From Haematomicrobium sanguinis DSM 21259 (lineage in GTDB: Bacteria; Actinomycetota; Actinomycetes; Actinomycetales; Micrococcaceae): a stretch of 64,000 nucleotides of DNA. Below the pieces are notes generated by a model. It was given only the letters and a program-made list of their open reading frames with translations, had not been told where the DNA came from and ran no database searches. A program made the translations under genes and the position numbers. Each line of letters begins with the position of its first letter. The first letter of the stretch is position 1. The DNA is taken from contig NZ_JIAG01000001.1 of NCBI RefSeq assembly GCF_000688395.1, positions 294,126 through 358,125 of the forward strand. The letters are read 5' to 3'. Shown here piece by piece: positions 17,372-26,518 of this stretch.

Positions 17372-18595
17372 CTACTTGACGGTGCAGACCCCGGTTTGCA
17401 CCTGCTCGTTCATCCCGGGCGCACCGGCCGCCACCGGTTCGAGGATGCTCTGCGACAAGGCATAGCCCACCGGCTCGCTCTGCACGGCCTTCGCAAATAT
17501 CACCCCGGCCACTCGACCTTGCGCGTCCAACAACGGCCCCCCGGAATTCCCCTGCTGCACATTCGCCGCCAGGGTATAGACATTGCGCAGGCTCGGTTCG
17601 GCCCCGTAAATGTTCGCGACCGCTACATCGGAGCGCGAAATGACCTTGCTCGGCTGAATCTGATACGGCCCGCCCGCCGGGTACCCGCCAAACGCTCCGG
17701 TGCTCCCGGGATCCTGCCCCGGCGCCAACGGAATCGGCGCGAGCCCGAGCCCCTCCACCGCTATGACCGCGATATCGTTCGCCGGATCAAAATAGACCAC
17801 GCGCCCGGCCCGCGAAGACTGTCCCGGAATATCCACCACCGGCTCGCTCACACCGGCAATCACGTGCGCATTGGTCACAATTCGATCCGGCGCTACAACA
17901 AACCCTGACCCGGTCTGGTTTTGCCCGCACTGAAACGCCAACCCCGTCACACGCACTATGGATGCGGATGCCCGCCGGTAATCGGGTGTGTCAACGCTGG
18001 CGTCCGGTACCACCGCCTGATCCGGCGGCACCTGCCCCAAAATTGTCGGGATGCCTTGTGCCACAATCGCCCCGCGTGCCCCGGCCATCCATTCGCGCAC
18101 CGGCGCCGGCGTCGACATATCGATCGCCGAAATCACCCGGGAATCGGTGAGCGCCCGGGTCAGCCAGGGCACACCCAACCCAGAAATACTGGCAGCCACC
18201 ATTGAAATCACAAGCGCGGAGGTCACCAACCCGAGCACACCGCCGACCAGACGCTCCAAAAACTTTAGCGGCGTCTTATCGGTCGACTTACGCAACGCGC
18301 GCCCGATCGCGGACCCAATCGCCACACCGGAGCCGAGCAACACGACCACGGTCAAGATCGTGACCGGCGTCCGCCAGGCCGAATCCTCAACCCACCCGAT
18401 CACCAGCGGCACGGCAAAATACGCGCCCACGGCCCCGCCGACAACACCCAACAGCCCGCCGAGCGTCACCCAAAAACCGCGCACAAAACCCATCACGGTA
18501 TACACCAGCAACAGCAAGCCCACCACAAAATCCAAGGCGGTAAATCCGGAAGTCTGCACGCATGCAAGTGTAAATGCGCTCCCTGAAAGGCTCAT
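17372..18595 (-). CDS. marP: MarP-like membrane serine protease (CvpA fused to trypsin-like domain)
   Basis: About 407 residues. Residues 10-160 hold four hydrophobic segments of a CvpA-type membrane domain. The C-terminal half is a periplasm-facing protease: His in TNAHVIAG, Asp in DPANDIAVI, Ser in QQGNSGGPLL. In M. tuberculosis MarP protects against acid and oxidative stress by activating a peptidoglycan hydrolase. Two cysteines (in AFQCGQNQ and TGVCTVK) could form the known disulfide. The start is uncertain: GTG 18607, ATG 18595 and GTG 18559 are possible and none has a clear ribosome binding site. Confidence 0.9.
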   Translation of the reverse strand: MSLSGSAFTLACVQTSGFTALDFVVGLLLLVYTVMGFVRGFWVTLGGLLGVVGGAVGAYFAVPLVIGWVEDSAWRTPVTILTVVVLLGSGVAIGSAIGRALRKSTDKTPLKFLERLVGGVLGLVTSALVISMVAASISGLGVPWLTRALTDSRVISAIDMSTPAPVREWMAGARGAIVAQGIPTILGQVPPDQAVVPDASVDTPDYRRASASIVRVTGLAFQCGQNQTGSGFVVAPDRIVTNAHVIAGVSEPVVDIPGQSSRAGRVVYFDPANDIAVIAVEGLGLAPIPLAPGQDPGSTGAFGGYPAGGPYQIQPSKVISRSDVAVANIYGAEPSLRNVYTLAANVQQGNSGGPLLDAQGRVAGVIFAKAVQSEPVGYALSQSILEPVAAGAPGMNEQVQTGVCTVK

Positions 18596-18719
18596 ACGAA
18601 TGCACACTTGGGAACTGTTTTAGAGCATTAGCACGTTGAAAAGGGTGTGTAACCCTATGGTGACGTGCAAAGATACGGCAAGATAGGTAATAGCTCACAT
18701 TTGTTAACAGGAGTTTTGG

Positions 18720-19397
18720 ATGGATATTGAAGTTCTTCGCCGCGCGCCCCTCTTTGCGAGCTTGGGCGATGACGTCTTCGCTGCGCTCACCGATGAGCTC
18801 ACCGAAGTAGATTTGGCCCGCGGCGCCTCGGTGTTCCGCGAAGGAGACCAGGGCAACGAGCTCTACTTCATCATTTCCGGCAAGATCAAGCTGGTGCGCA
18901 CTTCCAGCGACGGCCGCGAAAACCTGCTCGCGATCTTGGGCCCGGGCGAACTCTTCGGCGAGATGGCGCTCTTTGACCCGCACCCGCGCACCGCCACCGC
19001 GACCGCCGTGTCTGAAACGCGCCTCGCCGCCCTGCGCAACGAGAACCTCCGCGCCGTCATCGAGAAGCGCCCCGAGGTTTCCGCGCAGCTCCTGCAGGCC
19101 CTCGCCCGCCGCCTGCGCAAAACCAACGAATCGCTCGCCGACCTCGTCTTCTCCGACGTTCCCGGCCGCGTCGCCAAGGCGCTACTGGACCTCGCCGACC
19201 GTTTCGGCAAGCAGGCCGCCGACGGCGTGCTCGTCGCACACGAGCTCACCCAGGAAGAACTCGCCCAGCTCGTTGGCGCCTCCCGCGAAACCGTCAACAA
19301 GGCGCTCGCCGAATTTGTGCAACGCGGTTGGCTGCGCCTTGAGGCCCGCGCCGTGGTCATCCTCGACGTGGGACGTTTGCGCCAGCGCAGCCGCTAA
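18720..19397 (+). CDS. crp: Crp/Fnr-family cAMP-responsive regulator
   Basis: The protein has 225 residues. The N-terminal cyclic-nucleotide domain includes GELFGEMALFDPHPRTATA (about 78-96) with the Glu, Arg and Thr that hold cAMP. The C-terminal winged helix has LTQEELAQLVGASRETVNKA as its HTH. AACAGGAG lies upstream of ATG 18720. It corresponds to Rv3676 in position and size. It probably binds TGTGA-N6-TCACA sites, two candidates for which are listed here (upstream of acs and of the IclR gene). Confidence 0.95.
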   Translation: MDIEVLRRAPLFASLGDDVFAALTDELTEVDLARGASVFREGDQGNELYFIISGKIKLVRTSSDGRENLLAILGPGELFGEMALFDPHPRTATATAVSETRLAALRNENLRAVIEKRPEVSAQLLQALARRLRKTNESLADLVFSDVPGRVAKALLDLADRFGKQAADGVLVAHELTQEELAQLVGASRETVNKALAEFVQRGWLRLEARAVVILDVGRLRQRSR

Positions 19398-19436
19398 AGG
19401 ACACAGCGCAGCCGCTAGATCGCACAAGCATTAAGT

Positions 19437-19476
19437 ACGACGGCGCGCCCCACACTTTTGTGCGGGGCGCGCCTTT
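19437..19476. terminator. Bidirectional terminator of crp and the NUDIX gene, with an ACGACGGCG copy built in
   Basis: Arms 19442-19455 and 19460-19473 form a 14-bp stem with one mismatch and a TTTT loop, followed by TTT. The dispersed motif AAGTACGACGGCG ends inside the left arm (19437-19445). Motif copies in terminators are a hallmark of known DNA uptake sequences. Confidence 0.85.
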
Positions 19477-19502
19477 CGTTGTGGTGACTTCGAGCGAAAA
19501 TG

Positions 19503-20435
19503 CTAGCGGCTTCTGCCGACGGTCCCGTCAAATCCCTTTTGCGGGAGCACTTCGAGGAAGAGTTCGCCGTCGTTTTCGATGAGTTCGGGCTGGAAGGTGC
19601 ATACCTGTCGTTTGTTGGCGAGGTAGGCGACACAGCCTCGGGCCACGGCCAGCTTCTCCAGCACAATCTGGGTTGCCGGCGTCATCAGGTCCGCCATACT
19701 ACGGCCCCGGGTATTTTCTTCATCGACCATGTCGCCCAGCGCACTCGTATTGCGTTGGTCGATCAGCTCTGCCGCCGGAACGAATCCGAGCCAGGTGCCC
19801 TTGCCCTCCAGGGGGCTGATCTTCTGTCCTAGCGGGGCTACCGCAGAGAAGTACATGGTGTCGAAACGCTTGTGCGCAAAATCGGGTGAGAGCCAACGGG
19901 CAAGGGGTTTGAGCATGTCTGTGCGCATCGTCAAGCCGCGGTTGCCAAGGACCTCGCCGAAGCTGAGTTCATCGGCGGCGAGGGACATTCGCAGCTTCAT
20001 CCATTCGGGGCCGCTATTGGACTCGACCACAATGCCGTTGGCGTCCTCGGCCAACAGGATGCCGGTCTCTTCGAAAAGCTCACGGATCGCACAGGTGACA
20101 ATCTTTCGCGCCTGGGTGGAGTCCGTTATTCCTAACTGCTGAGCCCACTGGGTAGGTGAGGGTCCCGCCCAAGGTGCGGCATCGCCGTCGTTCTCCAGCA
20201 CGGAACCACCCGGGAAGGACACCTTGCCGAGTGGGGATTCGCCGCGCCGGTAACCCAAAAGTGCCTCGGGGCCGTTTTCGGTGTCGCGCAGGAGCACGAC
20301 CGAGGAGGCGAGACGGGCGGTGCGGGGTGCGCGTTGGCCGAGCTCGATCCAGCTTTGCGCCGCGCCGGTGTCATCGGAGGGCAAGGGAAACGTTCGCGTC
20401 AGTGCGAGTGTCTTGGTGTCAGACAAATTCAGCAA
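19503..20435 (-). CDS. NUDIX hydrolase (NUDT19-like/long form)
   Basis: The protein has 310 residues. FPGGSVLENDGD and, after a 35-residue insert, AIRELFEETGILL form a split Nudix box, as in the long coenzyme-A-directed NUDIX proteins. The substrate is not certain; CoA esters or nucleoside diphosphates are possible. The start appears to be TTG 20435, overlapping the ridA stop by 17 bp; TTG 20426 is an alternative. It forms an apparent operon with the DUF4177-like gene and ridA and ends at the shared terminator with crp. Confidence 0.78.
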   Translation of the reverse strand: MLNLSDTKTLALTRTFPLPSDDTGAAQSWIELGQRAPRTARLASSVVLLRDTENGPEALLGYRRGESPLGKVSFPGGSVLENDGDAAPWAGPSPTQWAQQLGITDSTQARKIVTCAIRELFEETGILLAEDANGIVVESNSGPEWMKLRMSLAADELSFGEVLGNRGLTMRTDMLKPLARWLSPDFAHKRFDTMYFSAVAPLGQKISPLEGKGTWLGFVPAAELIDQRNTSALGDMVDEENTRGRSMADLMTPATQIVLEKLAVARGCVAYLANKRQVCTFQPELIENDGELFLEVLPQKGFDGTVGRSR

Positions 20436-20901
20436 TCACTTCAATCTCTACCGGCGAATTCATGGGTAGCACGGTGACTCCCACCGCACTGCGGGCGTGG
20501 ATACCGGCGTCGCCGAAGACGCTTCCCAAGAGTTCGCTTGCACCATTAATAACGCCCGGTTGACCGTAAAATTCCGGGTCGCTGGCCACAAATCCCACGA
20601 CTTTCACGATCCGCGTAATGCGATCCAAGTCAGCGATTTGACCCTTAATTGCGCCGAGCGCATTGAGGATGGAAACCTCTGCGAGTTCTTTGGCGCGCTC
20701 GGGAGTTACCTCGGCTCCGACCTTCCCCGTGTCTGTGAGTTCACCATTAATAAAGGGGAGCTGGCCGGCCGTATAAACATAAGGCCCGCTGATGACTGCC
20801 GGGACGTACGCTGCGAGCGGTTTCGGGGCTTCTGGGACGCTCAGTCCGAGATTGGCGAGCGCCGTTTCCACGGCCGAAATGGCGTCATTGCCCGCGCTCA
20901 T
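20419..20901 (-). CDS. ridA: RidA-family enamine/imine deaminase
   Basis: The protein has 160 residues from ATG 20901. PYVYTAGQLP near the N-terminus and the C-terminal SAVGVTVLPMNSPVEIEVIA are typical of the YjgF/RidA group, whose trimer hydrolyses reactive enamines from amino-acid enzymes. In many members the Arg in ARSAVGV binds the substrate carboxylate, and it is present here. The ATG overlaps the stop of the preceding small gene by 4 bp. An in-frame extension to 20994 is an artefact. The position matches Rv3678c. Confidence 0.9.
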   Translation of the reverse strand: MSAGNDAISAVETALANLGLSVPEAPKPLAAYVPAVISGPYVYTAGQLPFINGELTDTGKVGAEVTPERAKELAEVSILNALGAIKGQIADLDRITRIVKVVGFVASDPEFYGQPGVINGASELLGSVFGDAGIHARSAVGVTVLPMNSPVEIEVIAEFV

Positions 20902-21059
20902 GCGGAAGTCTTCTCCCGTTTGAAGTAGGCGACCAGACCCGAGCCCTCGTTTCCGGGGACGAGTTGGACGAGCTCCCAGCCGTCCGAACCCCATTGGTCG
21001 AGGATGGCTTTTTCGCGGTGCAAAAGCAGCGGTGTGACAAAGTACTCCCAGGTCTTCAT
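20898..21059 (-). CDS. Small DUF4177-like protein
   Basis: The protein has 53 residues beginning MKTWEYFVTPLLLH and containing QWGSDGWELVQLVP, which is the core of the DUF4177 fold found beside ridA in many actinobacteria. It has no known activity. ATG 21059 is preferred because the longer in-frame reading crosses the divergent ponA2 start. The intergenic space to ponA2 is only 37 bp, so the two promoters overlap. Confidence 0.8.
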   Translation of the reverse strand: MKTWEYFVTPLLLHREKAILDQWGSDGWELVQLVPGNEGSGLVAYFKREKTSA

Positions 21060-21096
21060 GTGACCCAGCCTAGCGCCTCCTTGTAAACTGGAGAAC

Positions 21097-23439
21097 ATGG
21101 CCGGATCCAAGAACCCCCTCTTTAACACTGCCACCACACTGGGCAAGGTGGTGGCTTTCGTTGTGGTTGCCGCCGTCTGCGGCGTGCTGACTGCGGGCTT
21201 GATGGTGCCTCTCACCTCGGCGATCGGAGCGGGTACGGCGGCTTCGATTCAGACCTTCGAGGATCTGCCGAGCGAGCTCGTCGGTGATGCGCCGTTCCAG
21301 CAGACTCAGGTGCTTGACCGCGAGGGCGGCCTGATTGCGACGCTCGGGACAAACCGCAAGGTGGTTCCGCTGGATCAGATCAGCAAGACGATGCAGGATG
21401 CGCTCTTGGCCATCGAGGACGCTCGGTTCTATGAGCATGGCGGCGTGGATATTCGCGGTGTCGGCGCCGCAATCTATGGCGCCTTGCAGGGCGATAGCCT
21501 GCGCGGAGCCTCCACTATCACTCAGCAGTATGTGAACAACGTCATTATTAATGACCGCATCCAGGCGGGCGAGGACGCCGGTTACGCCGTGCGCAAGACC
21601 ATTGGCGACAAGATCAAGGAAGCGCGCCTGGCCATTGCGGTGGAAAAGAAGATGTCCAAGGAAGAGATCCTGGCCGGCTACCTGAACATTGTGCCGTTTG
21701 CCGGAGATGCTTACGGCATCGAAGCCGGAGCGAACTACTACTTTGGGGTTTCGGCCAAGGATTTGAACGTGCCGCAGTCGGCAATGCTGGCCGGCATTGT
21801 GAACGGTATTGGCGCCTATGACCCGATCCAGTACCCAGAAGCCGCAAAGGAGCGCCGCAACTTGGTGCTCAAGGCCATGCTCGATCAGGGCAAGATCGAT
21901 CAGAAAACCTATGACGAGTCGGTCGCATCCGATCTGGGACTGAATGTACAGCCGCCCAAGAAAGAATGTTTTGCGGCCGTGCAGGCTGGTTATTTCTGCC
22001 AGTATGTCAGGGCGCTCATCGAGGGCAATCCCCAGTATGGAGAAACGCTGGAGGACCGCAAGAAGTTCTTGAGCCAGGGCCTCACCATTAAGACGACCTT
22101 GGACCCTGTAGCTCAAGCTGCCGCTCAAAACCGGTTAAATGAGGCCGCCAACCCGGATCCGGCCCTAACCGATCCGTCCATGGCGGCAGGTATGGTTTCG
22201 GTTCAGCCGGGAACCGGTGATGTGCTGGTCATGGCGCAGAGCACGCGTTACGACGGTCAAGATCAACCTGGCAGTAGCCAAATCAACCTGATGATTCCTC
22301 AGTACAAGGACGGTGACCCGAACTGGCCGCTATCGCCGACATCTAACGGTTTGGCGCCTGGTTCATCCTTCAAACCGTACGTGTTGCAGACCTGGCTCGA
22401 GGCCGGGCGCGGGTTGAATGAACGGCTTGATGCGCGGGATAAGGATTACCCGGTAGGTACCCCTTTCCCCGCCAGCTGCCTGCCGGACGGTAATTACTAC
22501 ATCGGCGGCGAGACGTACAAACCACGCAACTACAATTTGCGGCCGTACACGGTGGAGAGCGCTTTAAACGGACTCAAGGCTTCCCTCAACACCGTGACCA
22601 TCGCCGAAGCCAAGCAGCTCGATCTGTGCGCGATCTTCCAGAACGCTGCAGAGGCCGGTGCAACACAGGCCACATGGAACAAGGACACTGCTCCAGAGTA
22701 TGGCACTGCGCCCGCTGGAACTCCGGAGTCATTGCTGACAAAGCCAATGCCAGTGGCGCTCCCCAACGTCCTTGGCTCTGCGAACACCTCTCCCCTGGGA
22801 CAAGCAACCGGCTTCGCCACGTACGCAGCCGAGGGCTTAAAGTGTGAACCACGCGCGATTCTGGAAATCAAGGACAAAACTGGGAAGTCTTACCCGGTCG
22901 CCGAACCAAAATGCGAACAGGTCATCGACAAGAACGTCGCCATTGGTGTGAAGTATGCACTCTCGCAAACCATGACTCCCGGCGGCTCGGCCGCAGCCTA
23001 TTACATTCCCAACGCTGGCGGAAAAACCGGCACCACCGAGTCACGTGAAAACACCTGGTTTGTCGGTATTACCAGCGGCATCGCCACGGCGACCTGGATG
23101 GGAAGCATCGACAACACGAAATGGTCAGCCGACATGGGAACTCCGAAGCAGATTGGCGGGCGGGTTTACCAAGAGGCAGACGGTGGCAGTACCGCACTGC
23201 CCATCTGGAACGCCTACATGAACGATATTGCCGGTCGTTACCCCGCCGACCCGTTCCCCTATCCGTCGCCGGAAATCATGAACGGACGCAATCCGAATAA
23301 CTTCCAGTTGCCTCAACCGCCTCAGCCTGCACCCTCCAACCCTCCGGGTGACGGCGGCGGAAACGGCGGAGACAACAACGGCAACAACGGGAATAATGGG
23401 GGCGGCAACGGTAATGGAAACGGCAATAATGATGACTAG
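21097..23439 (+). CDS. ponA2: Class A penicillin-binding protein (PonA2-like)
   Basis: The protein has 780 residues. After one TM helix (about 15-40) comes the GT51 glycosyltransferase: IEDARFYEHGGVD with catalytic E107 and RGASTITQQYV. The transpeptidase has the SSFK motif with S423, an SLN motif, and KTGT at 643-646. It polymerises and cross-links peptidoglycan outside the membrane. The tail after residue 740 is Pro-rich and then Gly/Asn-rich. The C-terminal PASTA domain of mycobacterial PonA2 is absent. ATG 21097 is the first in-frame start. Confidence 0.94.
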   Translation: MAGSKNPLFNTATTLGKVVAFVVVAAVCGVLTAGLMVPLTSAIGAGTAASIQTFEDLPSELVGDAPFQQTQVLDREGGLIATLGTNRKVVPLDQISKTMQDALLAIEDARFYEHGGVDIRGVGAAIYGALQGDSLRGASTITQQYVNNVIINDRIQAGEDAGYAVRKTIGDKIKEARLAIAVEKKMSKEEILAGYLNIVPFAGDAYGIEAGANYYFGVSAKDLNVPQSAMLAGIVNGIGAYDPIQYPEAAKERRNLVLKAMLDQGKIDQKTYDESVASDLGLNVQPPKKECFAAVQAGYFCQYVRALIEGNPQYGETLEDRKKFLSQGLTIKTTLDPVAQAAAQNRLNEAANPDPALTDPSMAAGMVSVQPGTGDVLVMAQSTRYDGQDQPGSSQINLMIPQYKDGDPNWPLSPTSNGLAPGSSFKPYVLQTWLEAGRGLNERLDARDKDYPVGTPFPASCLPDGNYYIGGETYKPRNYNLRPYTVESALNGLKASLNTVTIAEAKQLDLCAIFQNAAEAGATQATWNKDTAPEYGTAPAGTPESLLTKPMPVALPNVLGSANTSPLGQATGFATYAAEGLKCEPRAILEIKDKTGKSYPVAEPKCEQVIDKNVAIGVKYALSQTMTPGGSAAAYYIPNAGGKTGTTESRENTWFVGITSGIATATWMGSIDNTKWSADMGTPKQIGGRVYQEADGGSTALPIWNAYMNDIAGRYPADPFPYPSPEIMNGRNPNNFQLPQPPQPAPSNPPGDGGGNGGDNNGNNGNNGGGNGNGNGNNDD

Positions 23440-23448
23440 TTCTGCCCG

Positions 23449-24393
23449 GTGAGTACCTCTGACTTTACGGCCACCCAGCGCCGAGGACCACGCGTCCTCG
23501 GCGCTCTTGGCGTGGCATCACTGGTTCCTGCCGCCGCGCTAGCCTATGCCTACGGCTATGAGCGCAATGCATTCCAGGTGCGCGAAGAGCAGCTAAGTAT
23601 TCTGCCGCCCGGTCAAAAACCGTTGAGAATCCTGCACCTGAGCGATATCCACTTTGTGCGCGGCCAAAAGAAGAAGGCCGCTTGGCTACGTTCGCTTGCC
23701 GATCTCCAGCCGGACCTCGTGGTCAATACCGGCGACAATCTCTCCGACACCGGTGCCGTCCCGGAACTGCTTGACGCCCTGGAACCGCTCATGAAGTTCC
23801 CCGGTGTCTTTGTCCCTGGATCGAATGACTACTACGGACCGATGCTCAAGAACCCGCTGACGTACCTGGTGCGCAACAGCAATGAGGGCAAAAAGAAGAA
23901 GCTCCCGCCGAATAACCCCTGGCCCGAGATGTTCAACGCCTTTGGTCGCGCCGGCTGGATCGATCTCACGAACCGCAACCAGTCCTTAGCGATGGATAGA
24001 TTGCGATTGGACTTCACCGGAGTTGATGATCCCCACTTGGGCCGCGAACGCTACGCGGGTTGGCCTTTGGGCTCCTCGACGTCCCACGAGGCACCGCACC
24101 TCAAGATCGCCGTGACACACGCCCCCTATCAACGGGTGCTAGATCATTTCACCGCCGAGGGCGCTGACCTGATCTTGGCCGGGCACACTCATGGGGGGCA
24201 AGTCTGCATCCCCGGATACGGTGCCATCACCAGCAACTGCGACTTGCCGACCTGGCGCGCCAGCGGGCTAACCGAATGGGAACTGGACGGTGTTCAGGTG
24301 CCGCTCAACGTGTCCGCGGGTATCGGAACCAGCAAGTACGCCCCGGTCCGGTTTGCCTGCAAACCCGAAGCCGTACTCCTCACCCTCACCTAG
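23449..24393 (+). CDS. Membrane-anchored metallophosphoesterase (Rv3683 type)
   Basis: The protein has 314 residues. One N-terminal hydrophobic segment (about 18-34) is followed by the calcineurin-like metal motifs LSDIHF, NTGDNLSD, GSNDYYGP, VTHAPY and AGHTHGGQ in order. The third motif has GSND where most have GNHD. The family follows ponA2 in actinobacteria and may act on a cell-envelope phosphodiester. GTG 23449 starts 9 bp after the ponA2 stop, so both genes probably share a transcript. Confidence 0.87.
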   Translation: MSTSDFTATQRRGPRVLGALGVASLVPAAALAYAYGYERNAFQVREEQLSILPPGQKPLRILHLSDIHFVRGQKKKAAWLRSLADLQPDLVVNTGDNLSDTGAVPELLDALEPLMKFPGVFVPGSNDYYGPMLKNPLTYLVRNSNEGKKKKLPPNNPWPEMFNAFGRAGWIDLTNRNQSLAMDRLRLDFTGVDDPHLGRERYAGWPLGSSTSHEAPHLKIAVTHAPYQRVLDHFTAEGADLILAGHTHGGQVCIPGYGAITSNCDLPTWRASGLTEWELDGVQVPLNVSAGIGTSKYAPVRFACKPEAVLLTLT

Positions 24394-24410
24394 CCGCCAC
24401 CACGCCCCCT

Positions 24411-24482
24411 CGTTTCGCATCCCCGTACCGCATTTTACGAGCGGTATACGGCTCTCGAAACGCGGTACAGGGATGCGAAACG
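24411..24482. terminator. Long hairpin after the metallophosphoesterase gene
   Basis: Arms 24411-24431 and 24462-24482 pair over 21 bp with one mismatch; the 30-nt loop is itself partly self-complementary. It starts 17 bp after the stop at 24393 and lacks a T-tract. Confidence 0.65.
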
Positions 24483-24541
24483 CGTGAGAGAGTTCACTAG
24501 AAACGCCGAGCGATCCAACCCGAAGGACGTTAGCCTCTGAC

Positions 24542-24940
24542 TTAAAAGTTCCCGTATATGAGGAACGTCCATACGGTTGCGCTTAGTGGAGAAACTGTCG
24601 CCAAAAATACAGTTATGAAAGGTGCCGCTAGGCCGGTCGCGCCGAGGCCAATCACCAAGATACCCAAGCTGATTACGAGCGTGGTGCAGAAAACCATGAG
24701 GAGCCTTGCTTGGGGCTTCTTGAAGATGCGAACTATTAGTAGAACGATTAATCCCAGAATTGTGGAAACCGGAAGCCAGAGAAAGAATCCGAAGACAAAG
24801 TAAAAGATGTCGAGCTCCACTGGACCGAAATCGTCACTTCCCGGGCCCGGAGATAGATCTACAACTAGGGTAGTTACTGCCCCAAAGATTACAGAACTAA
24901 GCGCTACGCCCAGGCAAAACGAGGCGAACCTTCTCTTCAA
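24542..24940 (-). CDS. Four-TM membrane protein of unknown function
   Basis: From TTG 24940 the protein has 132 residues, with GGGAG eight bases upstream. Four hydrophobic segments occupy residues 8-28, 45-72, 80-98 and 104-128, with KKPQAR as a cytoplasmic loop. I see no motif. It has a lower GC content than its neighbours. With the next gene (25030) it forms a small minus-strand membrane-protein pair that may have been acquired. Confidence 0.55.
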   Translation of the reverse strand: MKRRFASFCLGVALSSVIFGAVTTLVVDLSPGPGSDDFGPVELDIFYFVFGFFLWLPVSTILGLIVLLIVRIFKKPQARLLMVFCTTLVISLGILVIGLGATGLAAPFITVFLATVSPLSATVWTFLIYGNF

Positions 24941-25029
24941 CGTCGTCTCCCTCTTGGCTGACTCGATTTGGGGTCCGCCGAGCTGGCCGTGTGAGCTGAC
25001 ATCGGAACCAGCAAGTACGCGCCACACCG

Positions 25030-25446
25030 TTACAGCACTCCTCGGGTAAAGAGCCGGATGACCTCCGGGGCAATGATGACAAAGTTGACCCCAAATAGCC
25101 ACGCGAACGCGGGCCAATAGCGCACCGGGACCTGGTAATACTCGTTGTAGAAAAAGCTCACCAACGCCAAGATGAGATAGGCCAGGAACAGTGCGATGAG
25201 CAACGAGGTGAACACACCGAGGTCTCCATTGGAGTCGCCGCAAAACGGCCCGGAATCTACCTCGCAACCCCTACTTGTGTGTGGTGCTGCCGCCAACATC
25301 CTGTTAATGCCAATGGCCGGTCCGATAGTCAACAGAATGAATATTGGCGTGTAGAAGCTCAACGACCACGGCACCCGTTTACGCTCGTCCAAGCTCACGG
25401 TAAAAGCGTATCCGAGACGCAAAACGAGCAGGGCAAGTTGGAGCAA
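25030..25446 (-). CDS. Small membrane protein of unknown function
   Basis: The reading frame has 138 residues from TTG 25446 with three or four hydrophobic segments (about 30-50, 78-100 and 110-130). Two Cys residues in SRGCEVDSGPFCGD lie in an extracytoplasmic loop and could pair. No family is recognised. The start is weak, and the only nearby ATG is in another frame. It lies directly downstream of the protease terminator, so it needs its own promoter or readthrough. Confidence 0.45.
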   Translation of the reverse strand: MLQLALLVLRLGYAFTVSLDERKRVPWSLSFYTPIFILLTIGPAIGINRMLAAAPHTSRGCEVDSGPFCGDSNGDLGVFTSLLIALFLAYLILALVSFFYNEYYQVPVRYWPAFAWLFGVNFVIIAPEVIRLFTRGVL

Positions 25447-25455
25447 CGCGCATGA

Positions 25456-25498
25456 GAAAGCGCCATGGTCCGAGTCGGCTCTGGACCATGGCGCTTTC
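25456..25498 (-). terminator. Terminator of the secreted protease gene
   Basis: Arms 25456-25471 and 25483-25498 are a perfect 16-bp stem around an 11-nt loop. Read on the minus strand the stem ends in CGCTTTCTC. It lies 46 bp after the protease stop. Confidence 0.8.
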
Positions 25499-25543
25499 GC
25501 CTAAGGGTGCGAGTGATGTGCTCGCTCTTGAGCTAGCTCGCGG

Positions 25544-26518
25544 TTAGCTCGCCTGAACGGTGTTGTAAAGGCTTTGAATGACCGAACCCCAATAAGGTCC
25601 AAACATCTTGTTCGGAACGTTGGAGTAACCATAGCTGTTCACCGAGTTCTGCTGACCCTGCGGGTTGGTGCCGATGAACCACGGTCCACCCGATGAGCCA
25701 CCGGTCATGTCACAGCTGATGCCCTGCGTGCTGGAGCCGTAGGGATCGGGAGTAGCAGCACCGGTGCAGCTCTTGAGCGATTGTCCATCAAACGGTGAAG
25801 CCTGCGGATAGCCGAAGGACTTATAGGTCAAACCAGTCGCCTGGTTGAACGCCACACCGGAAGACCCAACGCGATCCTGCACGGTCTGGCCGTTAAGCGT
25901 ATTCAGTTTCACGAACGCAGTGTCATATTCGAAGTCACCGCTTTGCACCCACTGGGTCGGGGCGTTCAGGCTTTGCGCGGTCCACTTGCCGTACGGGGCG
26001 TTGCCGTTCAAGTAGGCGGGCACAAACACAAAGTTCGTGTAGTAGGCGCCGGGCCCGGCGTTCACGCAGTGACCGGCGGTCGAAACCGTGCTCTTGTTCG
26101 AGGCGGTCACCACGTTGCCCGAGCAGACGTAGTCAGAGGTGCCAATCTTGAAGAACACCTTGCCGATGTTCGGTACCGGGCTCTCGCTACCGGCTTCCGG
26201 CGTCTTGCCGCCCTTCTTGGCCGTGGGCGCCTTGCCCGCAACCGACTGCGGGTTTCCTTTGGCGACACCCTGCGGAGCCTTCTTGGTGGTATCCACCTTC
26301 GGCGCGAGGACGTCGGCAGGGATCGCGTTCTTCATGCGCTCTGGCGTCCAGTATTCTGCGGCAGCCTGAGCTTCCTGTGAGGTGATGGACTTGGAGCTGA
26401 AACGCTGTTCCTCGCCTTTTCCATTGTTGCCACCCGGGGCAGCGAACGCAGTACTGGATGCAAGTGCTGCAATGGCCAACGCGGAAAGCGTGGCCGAGGT
26501 CAACCGACCTAGTTTCAT
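25544..26518 (-). CDS. Secreted trypsin-like serine peptidase
   Basis: The protein has 324 residues. A clear Sec signal peptide occupies residues 1-26 (AFAAPG cleavage region). A Lys/Pro/Gly-rich propeptide-like segment runs to about 110. The chymotrypsin-fold triad is His in VSTAGHCV, Asp in EYDTAFVKL and Ser in GGSSGGPW; Cys pairs flank the His and the Ser. The bacterial glutamyl-endopeptidase/V8-like group is the nearest type. The target is unknown. It has its own promoter region of about 300 bp and its own terminator. Confidence 0.88.
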   Translation of the reverse strand: MKLGRLTSATLSALAIAALASSTAFAAPGGNNGKGEEQRFSSKSITSQEAQAAAEYWTPERMKNAIPADVLAPKVDTTKKAPQGVAKGNPQSVAGKAPTAKKGGKTPEAGSESPVPNIGKVFFKIGTSDYVCSGNVVTASNKSTVSTAGHCVNAGPGAYYTNFVFVPAYLNGNAPYGKWTAQSLNAPTQWVQSGDFEYDTAFVKLNTLNGQTVQDRVGSSGVAFNQATGLTYKSFGYPQASPFDGQSLKSCTGAATPDPYGSSTQGISCDMTGGSSGGPWFIGTNPQGQQNSVNSYGYSNVPNKMFGPYWGSVIQSLYNTVQAS

